This document shows, piece by piece, positions 35,301 to 45,904 of a stretch of DNA of 64,000 nucleotides. The stretch's first letter is position 1, and each line of letters opens with the position of its first letter. Below the pieces are notes generated by a model. It saw only the letters and a program-made list of their open reading frames with translations, ran no database searches and was not told where the DNA came from. The stretch covers positions 21,298,184-21,362,183 of the forward strand of contig NC_019867.2 of assembly GCF_002234675.1 (NCBI RefSeq), read 5' to 3'. Position numbers and translations under genes: made by a program. This DNA is from Oryzias latipes (taxonomy: Eukaryota > Chordata > Actinopteri > Beloniformes > Adrianichthyidae).

Positions 35301-38300
35301 AGGAAGCATAATGTTAGGGTGTTTGTGTTTCTGTTTGTGCAGGGAAACATTCTCCATTTGCATAGAAAATTGACCAGTTTAAGTTTATCAACTAAATACA
35401 TTTTCACAGCTATGCAGATGAGGCCCAGATCACATCTCCACCAAACCACACTCTGCTCACCCACCTGCCTCCATCACTAGCTGTCTTCACTCATTAAAAT
35501 CCTGGTTCACCTCTAATTTCCTCAAACTAAAAAGCAATAAAACAGAACTTCTACTTGTGGGCACCACGTCCACTCTCAGTAAAATTAATCATTTCATAAT
35601 TCCTTTTGATTACTCCCTAATTTTCCCCTCCCCTCATGTTAAGAGCCTCGACAGCACTCATTCCTTCACTTCTCACATCAACAACGTCACCTGGACTGCC
35701 TACTTCCACCTCCGGAACACCCCCGTCGTCGCTGAATGCAGGGCATTCACTCACTCTGCCCCACAACTCTGGAACTCCCAACCCCCTAACCTGCGGATTA
35801 TGGACTCACTCCGTGAGTCATCTCCAGCCTCAAAACTCATCGTTTCAGACTAGCCTACTCATCCTGATTGTAGTGTATTTGTCTTTTTAAACTTTTAACC
35901 TAACATTTATGTTTTTTGAAATTTGTGCTTTTATCCCTGTTCGGTGACATTGAGTTCAGAGAAAGGCACCTACTAAAATTTACTACTATTATTATTATTA
36001 AACATTTAATGAGACAGGTAGGTTTAAGATTAAATACACCACAGATTAAATCACATATTCCTACTTTCTGCTGTTTAAATCTATTCTACAAACAAACACT
36101 ATAATAAAGTATTTTTATGCTGCTAATATGAACACTACAATAGTGTTATATGTTTATAAAGACAAAAACAATGAAAAATTAAGAGCTGCAACGGACTGGT
36201 GACCTGTCCAAGGCGTAACTCGTTTTTGCGCAACAATAGCTGGGACAGGCTGTGGCAACCCCTTGACCCCAAATAACATTCAAACTACTTTAATTTCTTT
36301 TTAGGGGCAGGTTTCTATAAGCTATGGTTCTGCCTGTTCTATTTCAAACATGTTTTGTTTTACTGTTATGTTTTTGATGTTGTAGCTATTATTCTTAAAC
36401 TACTAAGTTTGCATGACATTGACTGTATAATCATTTTAAACAATTGTTAAAACATATGTAATTTTAAGAATTGTTAATTGTATGTCATTATGATGCTTTT
36501 TTTGGTGCGTGCCCGATCACGGTTTGCCTTTTTCTTTTCTCAGAAATGTATTGCCTTATTTAAAATACTTTTCCATTTATCTATTTATACATGTTAACTA
36601 AACTAAAAAAAGGTATTAAAGGCTATAGAAAACCCTAAATCAAAGTTCTGAAGCAGTTCCGAAGGCTTGAAATGTTCCCACCTTGATTACCGTGGAGTCC
36701 CAACTTGTTCATAATTCAAAAAACAAATGCGACCTTGTGCAATCACACAATCAACCAATAGATCTCTCATAAATATATAAAAAGATCATGAAATTTGGAA
36801 AAGCTTGCACACACATTTTAAATTACCCATTATTTTATTAAATATATTTCATTTGTCTTTAAAAACCTGTTCATTATTTTAAAACAGCATTTTAAAATAT
36901 TTATTTTTAATCATGTTGAATATTATTATAATTCTATGGCTTTTTTGGAAACTCAGATTTCAAAATCAATATTTTCTAAAGTAGCTTTGTTTTTATTTTA
37001 CATTTCTGTTTTTCAGAATGACTTATTTATTTCATGATGGGCTTTTTCAGCAGAATGAGTCTGTCAATCAAACCACACAAGGCTGAGACTTTTTTGTGAT
37101 TGGATACTCCTTTACTCAGACATATATAAAATAATGGGATGGGGATAATCAACAATATACAGCCGTTTTGTTTTTTCTTCCTACTGGACAGGTCCGGTAA
37201 TATTTTCAAAATAAAAGATAGTTCAGACTCGTAATAAAATGAATACAGTATTCAATATTTCTTCAGCGGACGGGCCTGGTGGTTGGGGGTTGTACAAATT
37301 TTGGAGCATGCTGTTCATTTTATTCAAGGATTTTTTTCTGATAAGTACAGCAGCATTTCTGGAAAATGCACAGGTTTAATCCGAAAAAGTGGCTCGACTG
37401 CCGATAGGTCAGTAAATTCTGCAAACCACTGTATTTGAAGCTAAATGCAGCATGTCAGAGTTTATGTTCCTCCTAATATAAACTCTGATAAATCTGTCTT
37501 TTATCACAAACACTGACATCACAAGCCTGATGGCTCTGTGAGGGGAACGGACAACCGAAAAGACCTTTGATTCACAAGTAAAGCTCATTAAATGACATTT
37601 TCAGTTTTAAATAAGATGTAATTTTTGAGAGCAACTCACTCAAAAAGCTTTACAATGGGTAACTTTATGAATTATAATTTATAATTGCTACATATTTTTA
37701 CATTACGTGTCTGAAAATTTACTTTGAGAATATACACTTTTTTTTATTTTCTATGTTTCAAAAACAACTTGATTCAAATGATTAACCAAGATGATAAGAT
37801 TGAAAGAAACTTTGTCATCTGTTAGGGTTTTCAATAAAGCACAACGTTTCATGTCATTGGACACCATTTTTATCCCCATTCGCGTAAAAACTAAGTAAAA
37901 TCTCCAAATTGCATTTGCAATAAAGTTGCAAAAATGGTCTGTTTGCACAATAAACCATTTGCTGGTTGCTTACACAACATTGCAGTGTGCACAGTGACAG
38001 TCATATCCTGACCTGTGTGAAGAAGCAGAATTGAACTCTAAGCAAAAGCAGAACTTTGTTGATATCCTGTACATACGTTAGTCAAATCCATGGTCCTCAA
38101 ACAGCTGAAGATGTAGTGCAGCGGTGATTGTGCTGACAGCAGGTGTGACAGGAAGCAAGTCCACCTCGCTGCCAGAGTTTCCCGACTGTTAAGCTATTGG
38201 AAAAAACATGTACATATTTAATAACGATAAAATAATAGACAAAAAGCATTTATAAGTGTTTTTGCTTAACCCTTGTGTGGTGTTCATATTGTTGTTACTC

Positions 38301-40694
38301 AGCCAGTGTTCGTGGGTCTGGTGGACCCGTTGCATGTTGTGGTTTTTAATGCCTCACAATCAAACACTTTGATGTTAAAATACTCGACAGATGTTTACCT
38401 CATCCAATTACAATCAGTATATTTGGTTGATATTTGCCCTTTACCTTTGTTAGATCACATTCATAACTCATTATTTAAAACGTGATAAAGAAAATCAATT
38501 AAAATCAAGATATGAGTGGAAACAAATTTTCAAGTGAAGCAAGGGATTTCAAACCTCCGGCCTTTATTTATTTGAACACAGAAACTGAACCCATTCAGGT
38601 GCACAACACAAGCTGAACACATAGAGTAAACCTATTAGTCAAGACAACACATCAGCCCCATTGAACACATGGCCTTCTAGCCACTAGCCTGTACAACACA
38701 TGGTCCTGGCTGCTGATGGCCTGGTCCTGTGGCTGGGTGCTGATGGCTTCGTTTTGGAACTGGCTGATGCTCAATCTGAATGGTAAATTGCAAATGGCAT
38801 ATACTTATATAGCGCCTTTCTTCCTACAAGAACAAAGCGCTTTACAGTCACAGACCCAGTCACACACACATTCACTCACTGGTGGCGGCTCCGCTGCCAA
38901 ACACAGGTGCCCGCCTACCACCAGAGGCAAGGTGGGGTTCAGTGTCTTGCCCAAGGACACTTCGACTCATGGGCGTGCAAGGCGGGAATCGAACCTGCAA
39001 TATTACGATCATGGGTCGACCGCCCTACCGCTGCACCACGGCTGCCCCAATCTAATCATCTTCTTCAGAGTCACTGTCAGACTCTGAATTTTCAGAAATG
39101 TGATCCTCTAATTCTGAAACCTCCTCTTCTGAATCGTCTCCCTCTACATCATCCTCAAAAACGTCTCTCTCTTCTAAAATCAATTCCAGGGCCCTCTGCG
39201 CAGAAAGTCTTTTGGCCATTTTGATCAGTTGTGATGAGAAACCACACTGGCAAAGCTATATTTATAGTGTCCCGCCTCCAATTTGTAGCAGATAAAGAGC
39301 GAGATATTAAAGATTCCCGCAAGAAAGTCAAATGGTCAAATGTGCGGGAGAACGGGAGCAAACAGAGTTGATGCTTGAATTATTCTAACAATGTTGCAAC
39401 CTCGTGCGGGAACCGCAGGTGCAGAAACAGAACTCACATTTACAGTGAATCTTTCTCTCTCTGCCACTTTCTCTCTCTCTTTCTCACTGGTCACACACAC
39501 ACACATACACACCTACACACACCCACACACACACAGCAGGCCCAGACAGGTGGAGGACAGAGAGTAGGTACATAAAACATCAATTTCCACACTTCTATTA
39601 GCCCCGGGTCCAGTGGACCCGAACATCTTATATGTAATAGAAATGTGTTGGGGGGGTATACGGTGTGTGGTCATTAAAAATGTATTCTGATATCTGTTCT
39701 TCACAGAAAATGAGCCAAGGTCAGTGAGTCTGAGTTTGAAAAATTAATTAATTGTATCATTTTTCTTTTGAAAAAAAATGAAAACGGGTCCCACAGACCC
39801 GAACACCACATAAGGGTTAACTTGCAAGCATATAACCATTTAGCAATATGTCTAAGATTATAAGAAAGAAGAGAAACAACTTTTTGAATCTGAAATAACT
39901 GATAAAAGTAGACATTTTTTATGATTTTTTGACTTGATCTTGAGAATAATGAAGACTCTATGCATAGAACAAAAGAGCAGCAGGCTGCACCTCATAGCTC
40001 ATGCGAACAGGGCCGTTATAGAAGCAGAAGAGGTTTATGAGCTGATGCAGGAGCTCGCAGACACTGACAGTGGGGGTATCCACCGAGCAGCCCAGAGCCT
40101 GAGGGAGACAAGAAAACTCAAAGTCAGAAAGACCCTTAGATTTTGCTACTGAACTGTCTGGAAGAGTCCTCACTCACCCAGAAAAAGTCATCCTTCATCC
40201 GTATAGCGAACTTGCAGCGTCGCAGCCTGAGAGTGCTCACCTGAGAGGAGGACAGCTCAGACACACAGCGGCCAACACCAGCCAGCTGACTGCAGAGCAA
40301 GTCCTGCTTATCTAAAGGAGTCTGTCAAGGGGAAAACAATGATAGAATCAGCTCTGAGGGGTTCACGATCACCATACACACTGCTTCCACAAGCAACTAA
40401 GTCCTGTGAAGCTCAGACCTCCTCAGGGTAGAAGTAACAGATTCCCTTTCTTGTAGGATCGTCTTCTCCTCTGACTTTGGATCCATCATAGAGGAAGAAA
40501 TAATGACACCTGCAACATTAAAGCAAACTGAATATGTAAATTGACAATGATTTACCATGAACTCCTATGTTACAAACAGAAATGTTTAAGATCACAGCAG
40601 TAATGATCACTAATCCTGCAGAGTTTCTGAAGAAGATCAGAACCTCAGACAGACAGTCTCACCTTCTCGAGTCTGGCAGTATGAGTTCAGCCAT
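32357..40694 (-). CDS. hps4: Hermansky-Pudlak syndrome 4 protein (BLOC-3 subunit)
   Basis: With HPS1, HPS4 forms BLOC-3, the Rab32/38 exchange factor for lysosome-related organelles. Twelve exons, read right to left: 40663-40694, 40419-40509, 40178-40321, 39991-40098, 38077-38193, 35198-35292, 35037-35109, 34043-34167, 33281-33983, 33072-33198, 32718-32829 and 32357-32528. All junctions are GT-AG and the frame is kept, giving 632 aa (human about 708). Conserved landmarks: [20 protein letters not shown] and GICYFYPEE (longin domain), [33 protein letters not shown], the Ser-rich central exon, [15 protein letters not shown], and the C-terminus [19 protein letters not shown]. In intron 4 the acceptor ending CCAATAG (38194-38200) keeps the frame, whereas the nearer CAG does not. 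The start [11 protein letters not shown] is the only ATG in the first exon that fits. Introns carry an L2 relic and a piggyBac-like element. Confidence 0.95.
35405..36000 (+). mobile_element. L2-clade LINE 3' fragment in hps4 intron 5
   Basis: The plus strand carries broken L2-type ORF pieces: a YADEAQI block near 35415, [20 protein letters not shown] at 35670-35730, then [13 protein letters not shown] near 35765, with an internal deletion between the last two. The tail is GAAAGGCACCTACT followed by an ATT microsatellite at 35985-36000, the usual end of fish L2 elements. A second L2 end lies at 50,400-50,712. Confidence 0.8.
36185..36275 (+). repeat. Common teleost dispersed repeat fragment
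   Basis: GGACTGGTGACCTGTCC and AGCTGGGACAGGCTGTGGCAAC match an interspersed-repeat consensus often seen in fish. Located in hps4 intron 5. Confidence 0.5.
38785..39048 (-). mobile_element. tRNA-derived SINE, copy 2 (nested in piggyBac-like element)
   Basis: Head at the right edge on the minus strand: GGGGCAGCCGTGGTGCAGCG, A-box-like GCAGCGGTAGGGCGG, B-box-like GGTTCGATTCCC. The tail is CTGTAAAGCGCTTTG...GGCGCTATATAAG and a short A-rich end at the left. AATCT occurs on both sides and may be the target duplication. It is nearly full-length and better preserved than copy 1. Confidence 0.88.
39052..39219 (-). pseudogene. piggyBac-like transposase N-terminal remnant
   Basis: Fifty-five codons starting [17 protein letters not shown], followed by a long acidic stretch ([18 protein letters not shown] and then a SDSDSEEDD end). 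This is the usual acidic N-terminal region of PGBD-type transposases. A stop codon falls right where the SINE head begins, so the truncation may be due to that insertion. None of the catalytic DDBD domain is present in the element. Confidence 0.75.
39485..39535. repeat. (AC)n-rich microsatellite
   Basis: Imperfect CA repeats following a CT-rich run. Located between transposase remnant and right terminus of the piggyBac-like element. Confidence 0.8.
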
Positions 40695-43020
40695 GGGTTA
40701 TTCTATCTATGTAAGCAGGTTATGGATAACAAAAAAAAAAACGAGTTACACCATTCAGACTCGGTCAGACCCTCCCGCGAACCATGGAATGATGGCGGCA
40801 GATCCACGTCAGGTCACGCAGCGGGACACGCGCCTTCGGACAACTAAATATTTGCATTCCGCAGCCGACATGAAAACATGGCACTAAGTTAAGAACCGAT
40901 AGTGACACTGAAGGAATGCAGGCCAGTCACACGCAGTGGAAGTCATGTGAAAGTACGGCGAGCAAACAAGGACAAAATACTCTCGATTTCAGAAAATTTT
41001 TTGAGAACTCAACAATAACACACACTTTTCTCTGGAAAATAAAAGTTTTTATTTTATTTTATTATTTTTTTTTTGTACCTCTGTGGTTTAGTTCTTTGTT
41101 TACGTAATTTTGTTTGCCACAAAGACATGACGTCACTGTATTGCCTATTTTATGGGTTGGTTAAGATTTATATGAACAACATAAGTTGAATATTTATTGT
41201 GAGATAATGATGATCAGGAAATCGAGTGTCATAATTGAGCTAAAAATACTAATAATAAACAAGAAAAGCAACTTAAAATAATCTTAACAAATGATCACAA
41301 AAAATGATTGTACATGTTGATTTTAAAGTTTTATTCCTACTTTTTCTCTCGATTCTGTAAATAACTGGGTCAGAAAATGTCTGTCACATTGATACTGCAT
41401 AAAACAGTCATTCCAGTGGAATAGTTTTGTAGATAATGAAAATTCAATGTAGTGTTAACCAGATCATTTATGTTTTTTTTTATCTGTTCTCCAACAATGG
41501 TAGTCTTGTCAGTCTCTATAAAATTGTTAATTAAATTAACTACATACACCCTTAAACATTCACATGTTCTCATATTTTCTCCAACATATGAGACTTAGTA
41601 GAACATGAAACCAAATTAACATTAAATTTAACATTTAAACAACCACAGTAGGTGGTAACTTTTTGTCTGATTTAGTAAGTAAAAGTGAGCATCTAAAATC
41701 AAAACATGTTTCAATTTCCAGTTTTAACAAAATAAATTCTGCTTTCCAAATGCTTGTGGGCCAATACTAGAAATTTTTTAACTGAAAAACTTTCTTTTTT
41801 AATTGTTATTTTTTGCAGACATCTTCTAGGAATGTCTAAAATGATTTAAATTACTCACACAAAATATGAATTATAAAGTGTGTGTTTCTGAGATCCAAGT
41901 TTCGTCCACAGTGCGCATGGAAGTGTGAGGCTTTCACGAATCACGTCTTCGTATTTCGATTAACCACGTCTGCATGTGCAAACTGTAAACGCCCATTAGC
42001 GGCTTCGATGAAGCAGGAAGTGTTTACTCTGGAGGAAAGCTTTCACGTTTTTCTTTTTTTTTTTTTTTTGTATTGAACAATTGCAACATACAAAACAAGA
42101 AAATACAACAATTATGCACATATAATGTACAATAGAATTCTGAATACAGAACAAACGTGTTACATTCTTTAAAAAATACTAATTAAATACAATTTCAAAA
42201 TACGTATCACATCTTTACAGGGATCTTAAAACGACAGCTGTCCTGACAGTACTGCTGTATTAAATTAACTATTAGCTGAAAAAGCAAGTGGCATTTTGAA
42301 ACAGAAATGTGAAAATTTATCAACAGAAGAGATAAGTTGGGAATTAAAAACCACTAATTCAACAAATCACTATAGCAATGATGGATTGACCACATAATTA
42401 TATTACAGATACTCAACGGATGTTTCTGAATTTTCCCCACCTGTTAATCTTTCACGCAATGAAGCAAGGCGTTATAACAATGCAAAAAAACAAAATTGGA
42501 TCCTTTAATCATAGACAATTGGCATGGAATTACATTATTGAATAATGACTATTATATTTACTGGCTCTGGTGTTAGCTAAAACACAAAAAAATGGATTAC
42601 GTGCCATCATCCATGAGTCCCATAATGGTTCTATGCTTGGTCGGCACATTTCTGATAACATTAGACTTAGCGTTCGATCAATGACTTTTAAAGACTAATT
42701 GATTACTTTTCTTTAGTTACTGTATAAAATTGTAATTAAATTACTTTACTCATTCTTCAATTTAAAAAAGTGATTCTCTACTTGCTACTTTACATTTTTC
42801 CACTCACATTAAAATTCTCAAGGGACTAAAACTAGCACAAACAAGATACCTTTGTAAAATGCACAAAACAAAAACAGAGGCTACACAAGGGCAATCAGGC
42901 TTTTTAGCACCACCTTGTTAATTTGAACACACAAACATAAAAAATGTACATTTTTTAGTAGCCAACATAGCGGATAGACAGGTTGCTCGTTGACACCAAG
43001 GCAGTGGAAAGCAGTTCATC
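40695..43020. other. hps4 upstream region and intergenic DNA
   Basis: Positions 40695-40900 are GC-richer and contain GATGGCGGC near 40790, compatible with the hps4 5' UTR and promoter on the minus strand. A divergent gene could share this promoter, but no plus-strand exon was found. 41,100-42,020 holds nothing codable. A long poly(T) at 42045-42070 followed by AT-rich sequence looks like the end of a retroposon, not classified. Confidence 0.35.
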
Positions 43021-43497
43021 TCCAGGGGCCTGTTGCACAAAAGTAGAATTAAGACATCCGGGATAAATGACTGAGCTGAGCTCAATGAAGCCAAAACATG
43101 TGCTTCCAGGCTTAATTGGTTGCACAAAGACCAAGCCAGGATGAGCAGACACGGATTCATCAAGCCAGGGGCCTGTTTCAGAAAGGAGGTTAAGTGTAAA
43201 CTCTGAGTGCGTTAACCCTGAAATCAGGGAAACCCTGGGTTTTCCGTTTCAGAATGGGATGTTTCTTAAACCAAAGAAAGCAGAGTAAGTCAAACCCGTT
43301 TCTGAAAGAGAGGTAATTTATACTCTGAGTCAGTGTCCATGGTTACTTATGCTGTGAACCTAACCTGGTCAGGAGCAGGTTTTATTCTCTAAACTCAAGG
43401 TTTCTGCCGGTCCCCTCCCCTTTTTAAAGACGAAGCGGTATTTTTTGCTTTAACCTTCATTGTCCAAACTTCCGTCACACAGAGACAAGTGACAAGA

Positions 43498-43674
43498 ATG
43501 TCTTGTCCTTTTTTGGAGGACCCAATAGACGAGGAGGCTGCATTAATTCCTAGAGAATTACATTTACGTCGTGGGAGGATTTTGAGACCTAGACTCGATT
43601 TTTTGTCATTTCCCCATACGTTTTTGTTTGAGCGTTACCGTTTTTCGGTGCAGTCAATTACATATATACAATGA
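43498..43674 (+). pseudogene. Harbinger transposase N-terminus, element C
   Basis: Fifty-eight codons: MSCPFLEDPIDEEAALIPRE, an Arg-rich LHLRRGRILRPRLDFLSFP, then LFERYRFSVQSI and a stop. The RPR..FLSFP...LFERYRFS pattern is the usual N-terminal part of PIF/Harbinger DDE transposases. The catalytic domain is missing. Confidence 0.78.
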
Positions 43675-43992
43675 AAACAACATTAGGTATTGCTATGTAG
43701 ATGTTTCATATGTCAAATATTGTCAACAAAGCCTACATCTATGACATGCTCAAATTTGACCTGATTGAATTATGTTTTTATACTTCATTTTTAGCTGCTG
43801 CCATGTTCTTTTAATTCCTGCAGGATTGCATCTACATGAAAATGAAATCAGGGACATTGAATTAGATTAATGTAACAATTACTTTTTGGAAACACAATTT
43901 CCTAGTACTGCTTACTTTCTTAATCCCATATAAACCTATACCACTCGATCAATACAAGGGTAGACAAAAGTTCACTTTTAAAAACACAATTC

Positions 43993-44184
43993 TGTAGCAG
44001 CCCATGCAGTGTCTCATGTTCATGCATTTACTACTGCAGTTACGGTAGTGGGACTGTAGGGGGCATGTGTTCTGCTGTGTAAGATTTATAATAAAGAGAC
44101 ATGTGGAGTGAACAGACGTGTGTGTCTGAGCGCCATAATTTCATTCACATCTACCGACACCGAACCCTGTGAGGCCGGCTACAA
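43993..44184 (+). other. Possible LTR-like insertion inside element C
   Basis: About 190 bp bounded by TGTAGC and GCTACA. It has an AATAAAGAGACATG poly(A)-like signal followed by a GT-rich stretch, the layout of a short solo LTR. Flanking target duplication is not convincing (ATTC versus ATTG). Confidence 0.35.
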
Positions 44185-44449
44185 TTGCATGTATTAATAT
44201 TAAACTGACCAACGTTTGCAAGAGGGGAAGGTTAACAAAAAATTCCTCTAAACATTACCGACGTTAAATGCATTTTTCCCCCAGATTGGTTCTGTACACT
44301 ATGCAGCATTTCCTGCAATTACACCAGGAATAACACTTCAAAAGTACACCTAAATTTCGCCATTTTTTATTTCACACCTTACGCTATTTAAAAAGTTATT
44401 ACAACCAAAATTTTTATTGATTGATTTAAATGCAAACTTACGCATTAAC

Positions 44450-44620
44450 TTGAGCAGCTACGTTTTCCCACGCTAACTGTCTCTGTTTTGCAGATGCAGC
44501 GGTGTTGCTTTTCTTCTGGAATATGTGCTCATTTTCACTGTAACTCTGCAGCAGCACGTCAAGTTCAGCTGGCGAAAAATAAGCAGACCTCTTTTTTTCA
44601 CGGTTGCCATGGTGACTCGT
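44450..44620 (-). pseudogene. Harbinger MYB-like ORF, first exon, element C
   Basis: The minus strand codes KKRSAYFSPAELDVLLQSYS, then an IFQKKSNTAASAKQRQLAW block, and ends WENVAAQVNA at a GTAAGT donor. The position and phase (after the second base of the Ala codon, AATGC|gtaagt) are the same as the second intron of the Myb/SANT-like gene at 53,332-56,556. A 4-base loss relative to element A after the ATG puts the start out of frame. Confidence 0.78.
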
Positions 44621-44908
44621 GATATCTGCGCTCCATTGATAATGGCTTCTTATAGTCGCGGTGCGCACGCTTAACTCCGAATCAGTCCACTCAGAATTGA
44701 TTGACCTAACTCCAATCAGCTTCTCTGAAACAGAAAACTCAGAGTTGTTAATCTCTCGATTGACCAACTCAGAGTTCAAGTTTAACCTCAGAGTTGGTTG
44801 AACCTCCTTTCTGAAACAGGCCCCAGGTGTAACCAATCCTGGATAGGTGCGCGCTCACGGCTCACTCAAATAGACCCTGCCACAGATCACAGATAAACTG
44901 ATTTACCA

Positions 44909-45023
44909 TGGCAACTAGAGCCGCGTACTTTTCCCTGTCGGAAGCACAAATCCTCATGGAGGCATACGAGGAGGTTAAAGATATAATTAAGAAGAAAGGC
45001 AACACCGCCAAAGTGATAAAGCA
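44909..45023 (+). pseudogene. Harbinger MYB-like ORF fragment, element B
   Basis: Open from the ATG: MATRAAYFSLSEAQILMEAY, then EEVKDIIKKKGNTAKVIK, where it is cut by a TIR element. The pattern AYFS..E...L...YE....I.KK.NTA is shared with elements A and C and with the host gene at 53,332-56,556. Confidence 0.75.
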
Positions 45024-45904
45024 CACTCAAAAAGAATTTAAATTAAATTTCCAGCCAATTAAGTTTACGAAAATGTAACTTGTCATTTCAACCAGAAAAC
45101 TTTATGTTTGTAAATCTTACGTGAATGAATCGTGTCGATCGTACATAAAAATAATCCATTTAAAAGTTACTAATTTCAATCATGTTGATCCAATATGATA
45201 CTATTAAATTGGATACATTATTAATTGCAAGGAATTGTGGGATTCCATTTTCTTTGTCTATCTGGGCAGATTGGGGTCTTTTTGTCCATGGGTTTTATTG
45301 TCTAGCTGTTTTACTCTGTTTTAACTAGTGATTTAAACTGATATGTTTATTTCTTTTCTGCACCATGAGTTAGAGTGTGGGAGAGGATGATGCTCCACCC
45401 CCTTGTGCGGTAAACTGTTCATGTAACATAAAACAGAAATCGCCTTATTTAAACTCCTGTCTTGTGATGTGGGACATTACTGCGTATTTCATGTCTCTGA
45501 TGTGAAAATTAAAAGACCCGTTGGTTGAAACTTTGGAAAACCTTATCAATGTCAGATGTATAAATAAAATTAAAGCAAAAAATTAAGTTATATCAACATA
45601 AATTGTGTTAGGTAGTCATACAAATTTAAGTTGAATAAACTTAATTTAATGAGGTGTGACCAATTGAAGTGATTCAGTTAAGTTGGATCAACTTTTATCT
45701 TTTCAGAGTGAGCAACAATATTAATTTAAAGTTGGGTCCAACTGCAGTATTTAGATTGAATCAACTTAAATTTATTAGTTTGAACCTAAGTACATTAAGT
45801 AGGACCAATATGATTCATTTTTGTTCAAGTCACCCTATCTAATCATGTGGAAATCATTTCCATAATTTTCTTATGTTCATTCAAAGTGAACCTTTTTTTG
45901 AGTG
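45024..45904. mobile_element. TIR element with CACTC ends, class unresolved
   Basis: Ends CACTCAAAAAG on the left and CTTTTTTTGAGTG on the right, next to no clear target duplication. Its interior blocks (CTAGCTGTTTTACT...CTGTTTTA, CTGCACCATGAG, GAGAGGATGATG) recur in element A at about 28,370-28,540. A second copy or relic of the same family is therefore present there. It interrupts the MYB-like ORF of element B. The CACT start hints at a CACTA-like element, not proven. Confidence 0.55.

Larger units (their letters stand above)
38266..39820 (-). mobile_element. Internally deleted piggyBac-like element in hps4 intron 4
   Basis: Termini are TTAACCCTTGTGTGGTGTTC and GAACACCACATAAGGGTTAA, bounded by TTAA at both ends. 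Subterminal pieces pair as inverted repeats (GGGTCTGGTGGACCCG against GGGTCCAGTGGACCCG). On the minus strand the first 55 codons of a piggyBac-type transposase survive (39052-39219); the rest of the enzyme is absent. A SINE interrupts that reading frame. The first 12 terminal bases are the same as those of the small TTAA MITE family in this window. Confidence 0.88.
43169..44823. mobile_element. Harbinger-type element C (inner)
   Basis: Termini GGGCCTGTTTCAGAAAGGAG and CTCCTTTCTGAAACAGGCCC form perfect inverted repeats of at least 22 bp. CAG duplications lie at 43166-43168 and 44824-44826. Subterminal repeats such as AACTCAGAGTT occur near both ends. It keeps the N-terminus of the transposase (43498-43674, +) and of the MYB-like protein (from about 44614 to 44450, -), oriented toward each other, with the middle lost. 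Confidence 0.88.

Noticed and set aside
38186-38193. Alternative hps4 exon 5 start using the nearer CAG acceptor
   Set aside because: It breaks the reading frame; the acceptor 8 bp upstream keeps the frame and adds residues LNS in line with the human protein.
39375-39575. Plus-strand frame with His-Thr repeats
   Set aside because: Product of the CA microsatellite within the piggyBac-like element.
40789-40887. Divergent first exon opposite hps4 (MMAADPRQ...)
   Set aside because: In human a gene lies head-to-head with HPS4, but this short frame shows no homology that I recognise and ends without a donor I trust.
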